Below are positions 1 to 12,700 of a stretch of 26,355 bases of DNA, piece by piece. Made by a program: the position numbers and the translations under genes. Within the stretch, counting starts at the first letter, position 1; each line of letters starts with the position of its first letter. The stretch spans positions 1,706,031-1,732,385 of the forward strand of contig CM074806.1 of NCBI GenBank assembly GCA_037447605.1. The letters run 5' to 3'. This DNA is from Zygnema circumcarinatum (lineage: Eukaryota; Streptophyta; Zygnematophyceae; Zygnematales; Zygnemataceae). A model generated the notes under the pieces. That model ran no database searches and had not been told where the DNA came from. It saw nothing but the letters and a program-made list of their open reading frames with translations.

Positions 1-16
1 CCCCCCCCCCCCCCCC
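1..16. repeat. poly-C run at left edge
   Basis: Sixteen consecutive C residues begin the window. No telomere-type repeat is present. The run may be a genuine homopolymer that stopped assembly, or a contig-edge artefact. Confidence 0.8.
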
Positions 17-114
17 TCCAGCGCCAGCGACGCTCCGCGCTTGTGCAGGGCCATGGCGGCCCGCGCAGCCCCGCCCGCTCGCCCTCCTGCCCGCCTGCCT
101 GCCCGCCTGCCGCC

Positions 115-3004
115 ATGCCGCGCTTACCGTTCGCGCTTGTCTGCCGCGTCACTGCTCGGGCCTGCCCGCCCGCCGCTTCTGCCCTCCTCGGTGGGTGGAG
201 GAGCCTGCAGAGCGGCGCTGCTGCCGGGCATGGCTCCCTGGAGCTGGCCGTGCCGGAGATGGACGAGCACACGCGATTGCTCAGCGAGCAGGTGCTGGGA
301 GGGCGCATGGCGGCGCTCAGCCGCGCCATCACGCTGTGTGAGTCCGAGCGCTCGCATCACCGCACGCAGGCGGCGGCCCTTCTGCAGGATGTCACGCAGC
401 GCAGCGCGGCAGTGACTGCCCACGCGATGTTTCGAATTGGAGTCACGGGCCCGCCAGGCGCTGGAAAATCCTCTTTGATTGAAAGTAGGTCGTCTATGGT
501 TTTTTTTTCCAAGCTGCACTGACACTCGGCGTTCAGCTTACGACTCGATGCGAAAACATGGTGTTGCGAAGTTGTTTGCATTTCTCATCTGATGCTGTAC
601 GGAGGTTTTTCTTTCATGTTTGGTTTCTATTCCTTCGAGCTTTACACTCCGACTGGCATATCTGCAGAGCTTACAACTTTTCTGACACAGCTTCTTTTAT
701 GGCAAATTGGCGATGCAAGACAGGACAGGGGCCTGTAGGAATTTCGCTGTTTGAAATGAAATTGTCTGTATCGAATTCTAATGAATAGTGCATAGGCGTC
801 AGAGCTGGGCCTGCGTGCTGTGGAGTCAGGGGAGCAAGTTGCAGTGCTGGCAATCGACCCCTCCTCCCAGCGCAGCGGAGGGTCCATCCTGGGCGACAAG
901 ACTCGCATGGAGGAACTTTCTAAAACCGAGCGTGCATTTGTGAGACCGTCACCCTCCAGAGGCCACATTGGCGGGCTCACACGAACTACTGCTGATGCCG
1001 CTCTTTTATGCGAGGTAAGGCCCCGTCTCGAACAGTCGCGCAACGGCCACCTTCTGTTCAACTTTTCGCAATCGACATACAAGCTCTCAAACTTTTTCTT
1101 TCCTGTCTGTAAAAGTGAAACATTCTCTGAATTCGTGCAAGAAGTAAGGGTTGTTGATGCAGTTGGTGGTATAAAAGAGATACAATTTCTTTCCATTACG
1201 TCCTCACTCGTTTGCGTGAGTAGTCGTAGTGATGTAGGTAGTCAAAACTCGTCGGTTGGTGATATCGTAGGCCAGAATGAAAGACGGAGGGCCCTCGTGT
1301 GGGCAGGATGATCCATGAGGGTGCAGGCTGCAGGCTGCACTCTGCTGCTGGTGGAGACGGTGGGTGGCGGCCAAGCCGATACGGCGGTAGCCGATATAGT
1401 GGACCTCGTGTTGCTTGTCCTGCCCCCAGCTGGCGGAGACGAACTGCAGGGAATAAAGAAGGGTGAGAATTCATTTTGCTAAAAGAATGAACTTATTTGC
1501 TTAGTCACAGGCTTGTTGTTTGGGACGGAATGCGCAATCGAATGAACGTAGCAAAGGCTGAGGTGATGATCAGACCTTCACCGTCGTCGTTTAATGCATG
1601 ACAACAAGTAGTGTCTGATAAGCGTGGCTTGAGTTTTCGTTGCCTTCACTGACATCATTTGACAACTTGCTGAATCTTTTCTCCACTAATCTTACTTTTC
1701 ATCTTACTATGCATTTGATATCATTATGTAGTGGTGAGTTGCTGCTGTATGGCGACAAACTTACATCGCGTATAAACTTTGAGTTTCACTGCCCACGAAG
1801 GACATATACCTGCTCCGGAAACTAAAACACAGTCTTCATTCGGATACAGGGCTTGTGTTCGTTACACTGGGATGAGAACGTAAGGTGCAACTTCGTCTGA
1901 CTCACAAGCTGTTCAAGTTATGAGGGTGTTACTGGGAAGCAGGAATTATAGAAGTTGCAGACATTGTCGTTATAAACAAAGCAGATGGACACCTAAAAGA
2001 CGCAGCCATGGCAGCTGTATCTGAATATCGGGCAGCCCTGCAATTTTCCCATCCTCGCTCCCCTGCATGGAGCCCGCCTGTGAGTCCCTTTCTCTTCTGC
2101 CGGCTGTTGGCAGATGCTGCCTTTGTGCTTGTGCATGAGAGCAGCTAGGAGGTCGCTTTGGCTTCTTCAGTATTCGAATGTCCTGAATAGCTATGAGGAT
2201 TTAAAAGGTTATTAAGTGAAATTGTATAGTAGCAAGAATCTGTAAGAATTTGAAGACAGCAGGATTTAAATTCGAGGAAGTCAGTCAATTGTATATGCCT
2301 CGTACATGGATGCACATGATCCATATGATGCGCATTTCAATCTCATTCCTCCTCCACTCTAGCGCACTTCTTGCACAGCTTGAGATGTCCGTCCTCCCGC
2401 TGAATACCTCCGTGACTTTCAGTAGTTGAAAAGATACTTATTTTATTAGACCACCTCGAGCAGCCTCTCACATCAGCAGTGCCATTGCAGGTGTTGGCTT
2501 GCAGCTCGCGGACTGGTCTAGGCATGTCAGACCTTTGGCAACAGATGCTGACTTATGAGCGGGTCATGGGAACTGCTGGAGACCTTCAAACTCGACGTTC
2601 TGAACAGAGCCAAGGCCTGCTTTGGAGCAACGTGCAGAATGAGCTTCTCGACAGGTGAACAGGGTTTGGATGGTTTGGTCGGTTAGAACTTGGCGTCGTT
2701 AAGTCTATGCCCTGTCAAGAGAGACCGAACTCCATGAAAATGATCTACCTTTGAACGTGAGAGGGGTTAATGGGAAACACCATTCGCCTTTGCCAGTGGT
2801 TTGACGACTCACTGGCTGGCTGGTGGTTTCGTTTTGGTTTTCATCTAATCAGAGCCGGGCTTTGTGTACAGGTTTTATCGAGATAAAAAGCTGAAAGGAA
2901 CTTTCAAACTCTGGGAGCAAAGTGTGGCGGAGGGCAAACTTGCGTCTCGCACGGCTGCGTACTGCATTATTGAATCCTTCTTCCGCATCCCTGATACTCA
3001 TTGA
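115..3004 (+). CDS. MMAA: MMAA/MeaB-type methylmalonyl-CoA mutase-associated G protein
   Basis: G3E/SIMIBI-class GTPase expected to load and protect adenosylcobalamin-dependent methylmalonyl-CoA mutase in mitochondria. Exons: 115-484, 803-1014, 1327-1462, 1943-2079, 2491-2654, 2872-3004; all GT-AG, all phases agree, giving 383 aa (human MMAA is about 418). Start: the ATG at 115 is the first in-frame one; it opens an Arg/Ala-rich, acid-poor leader (about residues 1-38) typical of a mitochondrial presequence. Motifs in my reconstruction: Walker A GPPGAGKS (112-119), [31 protein letters not shown] (204-210), [16 protein letters not shown]4 NKAD (251-254), CSSRTGLGM as G5. The helical N-terminal arm (AITLCES...H..QAA) is also present. 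Odd: the family motif is usually ETVGVGQ, here with Gly for Val. An out-of-frame ATG at 53 precedes the start. The paralogue possibility (ArgK-like kinase) is the same family under an older name. Confidence 0.93.
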
Positions 3005-3726
3005 CTGTCCATCTGGCAGCAGCCTGCCATATTTCCCGTAAGGGTCAGCTTTGAAATGGTCAACTCGTGATGTACAGAGTTCATCGGTGGTTTTGGCCCG
3101 GCTAAATATGTTAAGGTGGTGTCAAGCACTGACTCTTTGCTGCAAGGTCAAATTGCTCATATATTAATAGACGGATGGTATTAAGCCACCTTGTAAGTAT
3201 ATCAGTCCACCAGCAACTACAGACTGGCAGGGCATGGAGCCTTTGTAAGCTTAGTGAGATTTTACCCTTTTGTTTCACAGGAAATTTGGATTTTTATTTC
3301 TGTATGCAAGGACGCAGTTCAATACCAACAAGTTTTCTCCATGCTTGCACATGCGGCCACATTGGCCGAACCCTACTGTCCTGTAAGCCCCGCAGTAGCC
3401 ATAGCCAGCGCCAGCGCCAGCGCCGTACAATCAGCAGAGCAGCGGCCGACCGTACCGTCGCCGACCGACACTGGCGGGCGTCAGCGCTCCACCCCAATGG
3501 TCACGTCATGGCCGGCCACGGTACGGTCGAGTAGAGGTACCGTACGGCGGAGGTACCGTACGGTGGCTGGCGCCGCAGCGCAGGGCCGGGCGCGGCCTGA
3601 GGCTGCCTGCGACTGCCTGCCTGCAGCACACGGGCTGCACGGCGCGGAGGACAGGCTCGCTGCTGCTGCAGCTGCTGCTGCCGCGCGCATGCTGCTCCGC
3701 CAGCTGTGCCTTCCGCACTCTGCCTC
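3005..3726. other. Intergenic region, MMAA 3' flank and PGAP1 promoter
   Basis: No convincing gene. The first 350 bases are AT-rich and carry TGTAA at 3192-3196 and 3244-3248, possible algal polyadenylation signals for MMAA. From about 3370 the DNA becomes strongly GC-rich, with a GCCAGC-type short repeat near 3400-3421, the GTAC cluster, and CTG/CAG-rich sequence up to the PGAP1 start. Open frames here (for example 3254-3802) match no family and reflect GC bias. Confidence 0.6.
3425..3561. promoter_or_regulatory. Cluster of seven GTAC cores (candidate SBP-domain sites)
   Basis: GTAC occurs at 3425, 3452, 3521, 3537, 3542, 3553 and 3558, seven times in 137 bases where about 0.5 is expected. 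Most are CGTAC or its complement, the core bound by plant SBP-box proteins and by Chlamydomonas CRR1. The cluster ends 165 bases before the PGAP1 ATG. Within it, 3447-3458 and 3518-3529 form a perfect 12-bp inverted repeat, and 3535-3547 and 3551-3563 are identical 13-bp direct repeats. Regulatory use is inferred. Confidence 0.45.
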
Positions 3727-6700
3727 ATGGCCCTGTCGAGGCCGCTGCATCTGCTCGCCTTGTCTTCTGTCGTTCTCTGCACTATCTACGCCTGCATTTT
3801 AGCTCGCAAGACTGCAAAAGAAGATGAACAAAACGACTGCTTGATGACGTACATGTATCCAAACTACGTTCCAATAGCCATCGACGCACCACCTGGCAGG
3901 ATATTAAACGAAACTTTGGCTTTTGACGAGGTACAAAAGAAAGCAAACTTGTTGTCATTGTCACGCTTTTATGTACTTTCAGCCAGCTTTGAGCTATTAT
4001 GGGATTTATGGGCTTTTTACTAGCAGTGGAATAGTATCGCATTCGCTTTGTGAATGCTTCCATTGTTGCTTGGCTTCTTGATTCTGGATAAATTACCGAA
4101 TGAGTAGAAACAACCGAGTCGCGCAGCAGAGCTATACTCTTGACGTTTCTTTCTTGCATTCCCCTCTTCAGCATTCCTTAGGCACGGCACTTTGCAGTGT
4201 GGAGCAGTGATCAGAGCGATAAGTTTCACAAATTAGCATTGCATGCTAGGTAAAATTAAAAGTGAACTTGAACAATATTGTGGAATGAATTGTAAAGTTT
4301 CACGAACATGTGTTCCTCGTGTTGTAGTACACACGCCTTCATGCTATTGCTTACATCAAGAACTTTTCCACTCCTGCTTCCACGGTGATACAGGACGACA
4401 AAGATGAACGAGGAAAGACTGGAGTAAAAGGAAGGAGTTTTGCTAGTACGTCAACTTCTCCCTCCGCCTATGGGCATGAAATAGCAGATTTCTTTATTTG
4501 TTTTGTCTTTAATCACGTATAATGGTAGTAGTGGAGCGGTTGTCTAATTCAGGGCCGCATGTGGCTGTAGAGGCATGTCCCGCCTTTTTTCCATGCAGCT
4601 GTTTAGAATTCTTCACCTTATTTGAAGTGCCTTTGGAAGGCAGATTCACATGTTATTATCGCCTCACGCCTCAAGCAGTGACAATTCTTTTCGAGGCGTT
4701 GCAACTCTTACATTTGAAAGTCCTTTGCTGCGATATTTAAAATTATGTTTACCTTATACAGTTTTTTCAGCATTCGTCCTTTATCCAAATGTATCCGGAG
4801 AAGGTGTTATCTAGAGTTGAACCAATAACGTATACTCAAAATCTCCCGGCAACTGCACTGAATCTTTTAGAAATGTTTTAATTTAAGAGATTTGGAGCAC
4901 CTGCTTTTCGACCTCTATCAACTTTGTGTATAACTTGAAATTCACTCAAAATCTCCGTCACGATTTCTGCATTTATCGCTAAACTCGGCTTTGCTCTGTC
5001 TCATTCTATAAGTTATCGTACATCTGGACATAGGGATACATGCTTTTATCCTATCCTCGGTATTTCCTACGATGTGTGGCGTGCATATATCTGGAACCCT
5101 GTCTGCCCTATGTTTGTCAATGTGTACTTCGGTCTGGTTCTCTTTATTTCGTTAAAATGGAATGGTTGTGGTCTTCTTGATTGGCAACCACGGAGTTGTT
5201 TGACTAGCGACACTAAAAGACTTTTGCAAGCAATGTATGCTTATACATGTGCCCTCACCATTAGCTCATTGTTGATCAACTACCCCCTTTTTTTTGTAGG
5301 GAAGTATGGTTTGTATTTCTATCGAGAAGGCTGGAAGCATGCGAATATCAAGGAATCTCTGCGACGCCTTTCAGGCGTGCCAGTGCTGTTTATTCCTGGC
5401 AACGGAGGAAGCTATCGCCAGGTAGGTGTCTAACTTGAAGGATTTCAAAAGTAGGACACGAAGGTGTTGACCTGCCGAGTACAAGCATTGCCGACTTATC
5501 ATCGAATCAGTCACCTGAGCGGCGAGTCTTTGCGAGATAATTACTCATTGGTCCTAGGCTGCAGTCAAAGTCTCTGCTGCATTGTTCCATAGTTTTTGTG
5601 TGAATGCTTTTCTTGCCGTGTGAATCTTGAATGCTGCTGGTTTTGCAGGCCCGCTCCCTTGCAGCTGAATCAGATCGCCTCTTTTCCAGCGGTCCCCAGG
5701 ATGCATCAACTTACAAGCTGGCAACTCTAACACCTGAGGAGGGTGCTTATTTAAGTGTTCTTGATTCTAGAAGTGGCAGTCTTTTGTCATCCCAACAAAG
5801 TAATTGGAGTGCCTTGGCAGAATGGAGAGCAGCTATGGGACAAAACAAAACTGCAGAGTTTCCGAACAGGCTTGACTGGTTCATGGTGGATTTTCATGAG
5901 GAATTCTCAGCTTTGGATGCCAAAATTTCTATGCAGCACACAGAATTCGTGGTGACGGCCATTCACAAGGTAAGACCTTGCAGCGTGCTTCAGTTGACAT
6001 CAGTTTTGTAAAGTCTGAGCTGTATAAGCGAATTTCAGAGGCAGCATGCTTTATTTGGCGAATAATGTGCCTGAAAGGCTGCTGATGTTTATTGACTGAT
6101 TCGCTGAGTTTTGTTGACTTGTATCATGGCCTAATGAGCTTTTCATTCGACTGCATACCATTGGAACCTGACGATTCTTTATAGTCCTGGATTCAAATGC
6201 ACATGGGACGTGATCTATGTATAGTATAACACAGTCATGTCATATATTGTGTAAATAAGTAGTAAAAATTCGACTATGATTCATTTGTAACCACGCTAAA
6301 TGTACTCCATTTGTCGTACTGTGCTGGCTCAAGTTTTCATGATAGCTTAGACTTCCCATTTGTTGGAGCCAACAGGCCCACAACATGTGTATGACATCCA
6401 GCATTATTGGTAAAGTTTGTCGTTACGTGTTAAATATTGCAGATTTTGGAACTATACCAAGAAGTGGTTGCCGAGCGAAGGGCACAACAGCAGCTTAGCA
6501 ACATAAAGAGCCTGAACAGGCTGAAGAGATTCACGGATGACGCTCCCGAGCCAGAACAACCATCAAGTGTATTGCTTGTAGGCCACTCAATGGGAGGAGC
6601 CATTGCCCGTGCTGCTGTTGTCCATCCACAACTGAAGCCAAAGAGCGTGAATACTGTCATCACACTTTCCAGCCCTCATGTGTGAGTGAGCGGCGTAGCT

Positions 6701-9700
6701 TTGCTCCGAACAGGTCCTGCCAGTCTCAACCATACTGCTACAGGTGAACTGCATTTGGGAGTGTCTAATAAAAGTTCTGGCATGTGTTGCGCATCGACGC
6801 GTGGCAATCATGGCACGCCTTTCACCATAAGCTGTGTGCTCTATGACCGGGCCCATTATTCTTTGTGTGCCGACAGGTAATAGAATTTTATAGTGGTTGG
6901 AGGCCTGGCCGTCCCAGCTGTGATACCTTATGAAGGCTCTGCCTTCCATATTCGTGTACATGTTTTGATAGCACATGTGAGCCTGAGCTGATATTTGATT
7001 ATTGTTTTGATCACAGAGCACCTCCAATTGCCAGTCAACCGGCCCTTGTTCAGTGGCTTAGTGGAGTGAATAAGTCTTGGCGGCAGCTTTTACAACCTAA
7101 TCGGGATGGAACAGCTCCAGATCTCGCAAATTTGTTGGTTGCTTCTATTGCTGGAGGAACGAAGGACAACCAGGCAAGCATCTAGCCCATCACATCGTGT
7201 AAGTCTCGCAAAAGGGAATGAGCATCTGCTCATCTCATTTGCAAGTGTGGCAAGTGTGTTTTATTACGAACATCTTTATAGATAAAAAACTGTTATTATC
7301 ACCTCTTCTTGAGTTAGTTTTCGGTTAATGAAGAATGACACAATAAGCAGTTACAGACCGTGGGAAAGTCGTACCGTGCTACGTGCTAACACCTTGCGAC
7401 AAGGTCATGGTCTAAACATTTCCACTGATTAGCATAAGTGAAGGCCTCCAACTGGAGTAGTTTCTGAGTCATTATCTAAGCTTCGCTAGCCGTTCAAACA
7501 CTTTTTCGGTATGGTTGGGTTTCCTCAAAGTGCAATTATGTATGGAGCACGCCTTTATTCCCTAGGTCACTTTTCACTTTACTGCAGAAGATGGACTGAT
7601 AGTGGCCTTCCGAAGACTAAACATGACGTGAAACCTAGAAGCTGGCCATTTGGATTTTTACCCTGCTGTGCCTCTCTTGTTTAGGTTCAGGCAGTCACGA
7701 AATTCTTCTTGTAAATCACTCTCAATTGAGATCTTACTTTTTCTGTGCCTGAGTGAGGGCAAATTGGAAGTCCTTAGCCAGCCACTTCTTGAACACTGTT
7801 GCAGGTTCGATCGGCGCTGTCTCACCTGGACGACCTCGGACCGTCCGGTTTCTTTGTGACAGCGGGGACAACCAGCATGCCTTCTGTCTGGCTCTCCACG
7901 GATCATCTGTGCATCATGTGGTGTAACCAGCTCGTAGTCCAGGTGTGGAAGCCGCTCTAACCGTTCTGACGACATACTCATGGTCCTCCTTACCTACTGA
8001 ATAAAAATGCTCCGAGTGCATGTTCACCAAACTCAAGTTCATGTTTAGCAGTTGATGTTGAGGTTTTTGGCCGGTTGTTTGCCATAGCCCAAATGTTTGT
8101 GACATTTTGACATTGAAGCAACCTACACACAGCCAGGCGAGCAATTCAACCGATAGTCACTGCAGTAGTTGTATCCTTGAAGTTCACGATAAAGGTAAGG
8201 GAATGCTATCCAAATAGGTGAACACTTCCGTCGAAGATATCCGGAAAATGAGACTTGGAGGGTTGGCAGACCAAGGAGGGACGTGCTTAATTATATGCAT
8301 CAGATTACTGTGGTTCTGAGCTTTATAGGGCATTTTCTTATACATGCTAACTAATGCAAAGAGTTCAGTCTTGCTTGCTTGAATTGTGCTTTGTTTCTTT
8401 TGGCGCTTACAGGTGGCAACCGCTATCCTTAATTTAGTCGATCCGAAAAGCAGACAGCTGCATGCAGACCCTGTACATCGGCATGCCATTTTGGCAAGTC
8501 ATTTTCGGAGCGCCATACCACAGTCCTTCGGATGGCTTCCTACGGCTTCATCTGTACTTTCAGATCGTCGTCAAAACAGCTTACTTCTAGGTACTGATTC
8601 TACCCGTCAGTAGTCCTTGCCAATTGACGAGGCTATTCTATGCCTGTTGAATGAAGGTTGTCGAGACTGAAAGCTGCCACTGTATTTTGCCTCGTGCTTT
8701 TCATTTAATTGTGTGCATCCGGATGTCATGAAAACTGGATCTGGGGAACGATGGTAGACACTTGGGTAGACACTTAGGACAGGGCGGTGGAACGAACTTC
8801 AGAATTTTATCATAATGCTGAAAACTTTTTCTTGGTTTTCCATTTGCGATCCAACTTTGTAGCCTTTTTCCTTTGTTTCTATTGCACAGGTAGCGACACA
8901 GAAATCAATCGCAGCTCAAGATCATCTGCATTCAACGGCTCGGAGGAGGTTTTTGCTGCAACAGGAGAGTGTCCACCAATCCCAAGTTGGATCATTGAAC
9001 CGCAGGTGAGTAATGTCCATGCTCATAGTACGGGAGATGGATGCCTTGAGGTGCACACTGCATGCGATTTGGACTTATAATTTTGGCGGTTATCTATTCC
9101 ATGTTGTTGTTCATTTGACACACCCTTTCTTTGTTACGCCTTTAGCTTTGACGTAATTTAACTATGCCTATGTGGCTGGGGCTGTAGCAAACAGATATTT
9201 TTGCTGAGACGTCCATGGTAACTGTTACCGCTCGAGATGGTCGAAGGCGCTGGATGAATATCCAAGCATGGGTAGGTCCTCGAATTTTCCACTGTGCCTC
9301 GCTGACTGCCTCTGTTGGCAGACCTTTAGCGGCAGTTCCTCTTTACTGAAGGTTGAGTACAACATTCTTGCAACTTTACTCGTTTCTTTTGTTTTTCTTG
9401 GGGTGAGGATGTCTGGTTAAGTGAGAGATGACACGTGAGGAGGATGCCATAATGTGTGATAGGACGGGCTGGCTCACTGTCCAGAGCCGTTGGTTTTCAT
9501 TTTCCTCCTTTCATTATCTACTTCAGTATTTGCCTCCACCTTAGCTCGTCGGTTCGACTTTAGAAGGATACACGCTGTCCCCGGCGAGTTGAAAAGGCGA
9601 ATGCTTGAAAACAGACATGGGGTCATACTTCTGCTGCTGTTACAGGCTTCCACCTGATTAATCCTTGGAAGCAGATACTTATTGCAAGCTATATTTCTAT

Positions 9701-12700
9701 GGCTTGCAGGCAAGCAAAGGAAAAGACCATTTGGTGGTTGTGACTAGTCTGGTACCCTGCCAAACCATTCGCATTCACTTGTGGCGAGCCAGTGTGGCCG
9801 GCTCTCAGTCTTCCCCTGTGGAGATTACGCGGCACTTGCTGCCCCTTCCGTCGGGCAGCCACCGTGTCATGGTCAGCCACCATCCCCGTTTAGTTGTCTG
9901 TGGGTTGGCACCTTGCTTAGCTTTACTTCTGTCGTTGAATAAAGAAGCTCCCCAATATGCATGCACCTCTACCTGGAGGCCCTGCCGTACACTTCCGATA
10001 TATCGATCATATCCAGGAGCTAGCTTGCTAATTTGTAGCTTTCAGTCTGAAATGTACGTTTCAATGAGTTTCACTGGCAAAGTTGCACTTCAATCTATCA
10101 TTGATAAGCATGATTCTACTTCTGAAGCTGTGATGACGAATCTAAAGGTCATTGAGGTCGACTCAAGCTTTTGATGCCAACCTCGTGTTCTTTCTCTCGC
10201 TCACAACCATAAAAGCGTAACACTTGGTGAGCTTTGTTTCAGAATAAGCATGGGAAACTCAGAAACCAACCAGGCCCAACGGGCTTGTTGCTGCTTTCTC
10301 CAGCCGCAATGAAGGACTTTCGGTTTCTCACGCTATCAATTGCTCCTCCACCGGTATTTTTTCCACACCATTTGTTTTAGACACTGTTCTGCAAGCCCAC
10401 GAAATGCTTCACAGAAGTTGCTGACTTGTGATATTCTGAAAGTGTATTTCTCAATCCTGTTCAGGTGAGAAAATAATGAGAGAATAATATAGTCTCTAAA
10501 TCTTGCTTGTTACGCTACAAATTTTATGTCTGGGTTCCCAAGTGCTTCATCCATGGGCAATTGGTTTTTTGTGCCTTTCATTCTCTCAAGGCTTGCATAC
10601 TTTCGTCCGCCAGGGATTCTCAACAAGCACCCCCTTGTTTGAATTCCGTTTCTGTTTTGCAGGCAGGCTCTGGTGGCCGCTCAACAATTGCAGCCATGGC
10701 CATCGCTCAGTTTTACAGAGGGACCGATGCAGTTATCCCTATTTCTGCCATGTGGCTCCTATCCACTTTATTCAAGCATCGTGTATGTATACATAAGCTG
10801 GCATAACCCTTTTGGCAGAAATTATTGAATTGATTTCTGTCCTGACTGTTTTGTTTGTCTGTCTGTCTGTCAGCTTCTCGACCTCATATCTGACGAATTG
10901 CTCGTTCTGTATTCTATCAATTGCAACCTGTTTAATCATTTCCGAGGCCTGGTTTGAAAGTTTCTTGCAGTCATTTTCTATTGCTAACCAATTGACCAGA
11001 TGTGTTCCATGGTGAATAAAGATTTGCCTCGGCTGCCCTCTAGAGTCTTGAGCCCGGATAAAAAATCTCCTAAATGTTGGTGCAGAAATGTTTCACGTAT
11101 ATAAACAGTGCGACTGAACGACTGCGAATTGTTTTTCAATTGGCATTGTAGTCTATGGTGATTGTCGTTTAGTGCGTAATTCCCTTTAAGGAATTTTGTT
11201 TGGCAGGAAGTTGAGGTGGAGGAGGGCCATGCTTTAATGTTGAAGATGGACCTTCGCGTAAGTCCGGGCTTGCTCCCTCTGCGATTGCGATGCAATGCCA
11301 CACAGTGTGGGCAGGCCGAGGGCTACAAGTTGGATCCACAGATCGACTCTTCAGGTCTGGCATTGGCCGAAATGGCCACCCTTCATTGCCCGCTTTTAGA
11401 GTTGTTCACTTGTATCTCATCCACTCGTTGTTTTTTTTTCCAAACTAGCAGCATAAGTCCATGCTACCTGAAACAAGGTTCCCTACGGTAGAAGCTGGTT
11501 TTCTTTGCCATGTGGTGCACGGTCAGTACTGCATCTGAAGGCATTTTGAAAAACGATTGCAATCGAGGACGTCTAAGTTATTTAATCATTGTAGATTACA
11601 CTTTATTTGCAATTGTTTGATAAAACACATGCATTCTATAGTACAGATTGTTAATAAGTGGTCAGCGGAAGGATTACCAAGTTGTTGGATTTTGAATAGG
11701 GATGTTAGATTTGATGGTGATGACTATGCTGTTGGATTGAGCATTGTTATTTCGAGCCTATGCTGTATGTACAAAGGTGCTTTGTTCTGGGTCTTAGGCA
11801 CTCAAGCTGGCTTGGACTAAGTATTTGCTTTTTCCCACCCGATTGGCATTATCTCGTTCTCATATTTCGTTGGATGAAGTGAACAGCTTCACCGTCTGCC
11901 ACCGTGTGATATGATCCTCTATTTTGTCGCACTGTTTCATATGGCTTCTATCTGTGACTGTGTGCAGGCGAATCCTGGTCTGCCCACTCGTGCAGAGTAG
12001 GCTGCTTTCCTCCAACGGCCATTCTGTGGGATCCCCATGCGGAGCACGAGGTCATTGTCCCGGCTCTGCGCTCAGAGCTGCTGGTGACTGATTCCCCTCC
12101 AGCAGTGTGGAGAAAGCCGAGCGCCTGGAAACAATCAACATCGCAACTTATTATTCTTGTGAGTTAACCTTGCCATCCTTGTGCTTTCACTGGCGCTGAG
12201 ACTGTTGTTTTGGACTTGGAAAAGTGGAATTAAGCGACTGACCTGAATACCATGATAGTCAATACAGAGCTATGGAGTTATTTGAAGTTGGAGAAAGCTT
12301 TAGCATGCAGCAGCTTAATAAGATGAAACAATCTTGAGCAGCAACCAACGTTTAATCTTGTCAGCAAACGAGAGTGACAGTCAAAGCTTATGGCTGTCAT
12401 TTTTTTTTTCTGGAATGGTTGAAGCGGCTGCTTGTCCACACGAGATGTAACGTGGGGTGGGGTTGTGGTTGACATGCCAGCTGGACCCCCATTGTTCATA
12501 CAACCTAACCATAAGGGCTTCTTTGGAACATGCGACACTTCGATTCTTTGTCAGCCATGCCCCACAAGTGAGCGATTGGCTCTCTTCGCCCTTCTTATTT
12601 TCTGTGTTCCTGATTTCATTTTCCACACTGGAATATACTTAGGGATTTTATGCACCTAAACCATCTCTGCAGTCAGCTTTGAAACGGCTTTTGACTGGCC

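Noticed and set aside
3254-3802. 182-codon plus-strand frame before PGAP1
   Set aside because: It runs through the GC-rich repeat cluster, is low complexity and overlaps the real PGAP1 start in another frame.
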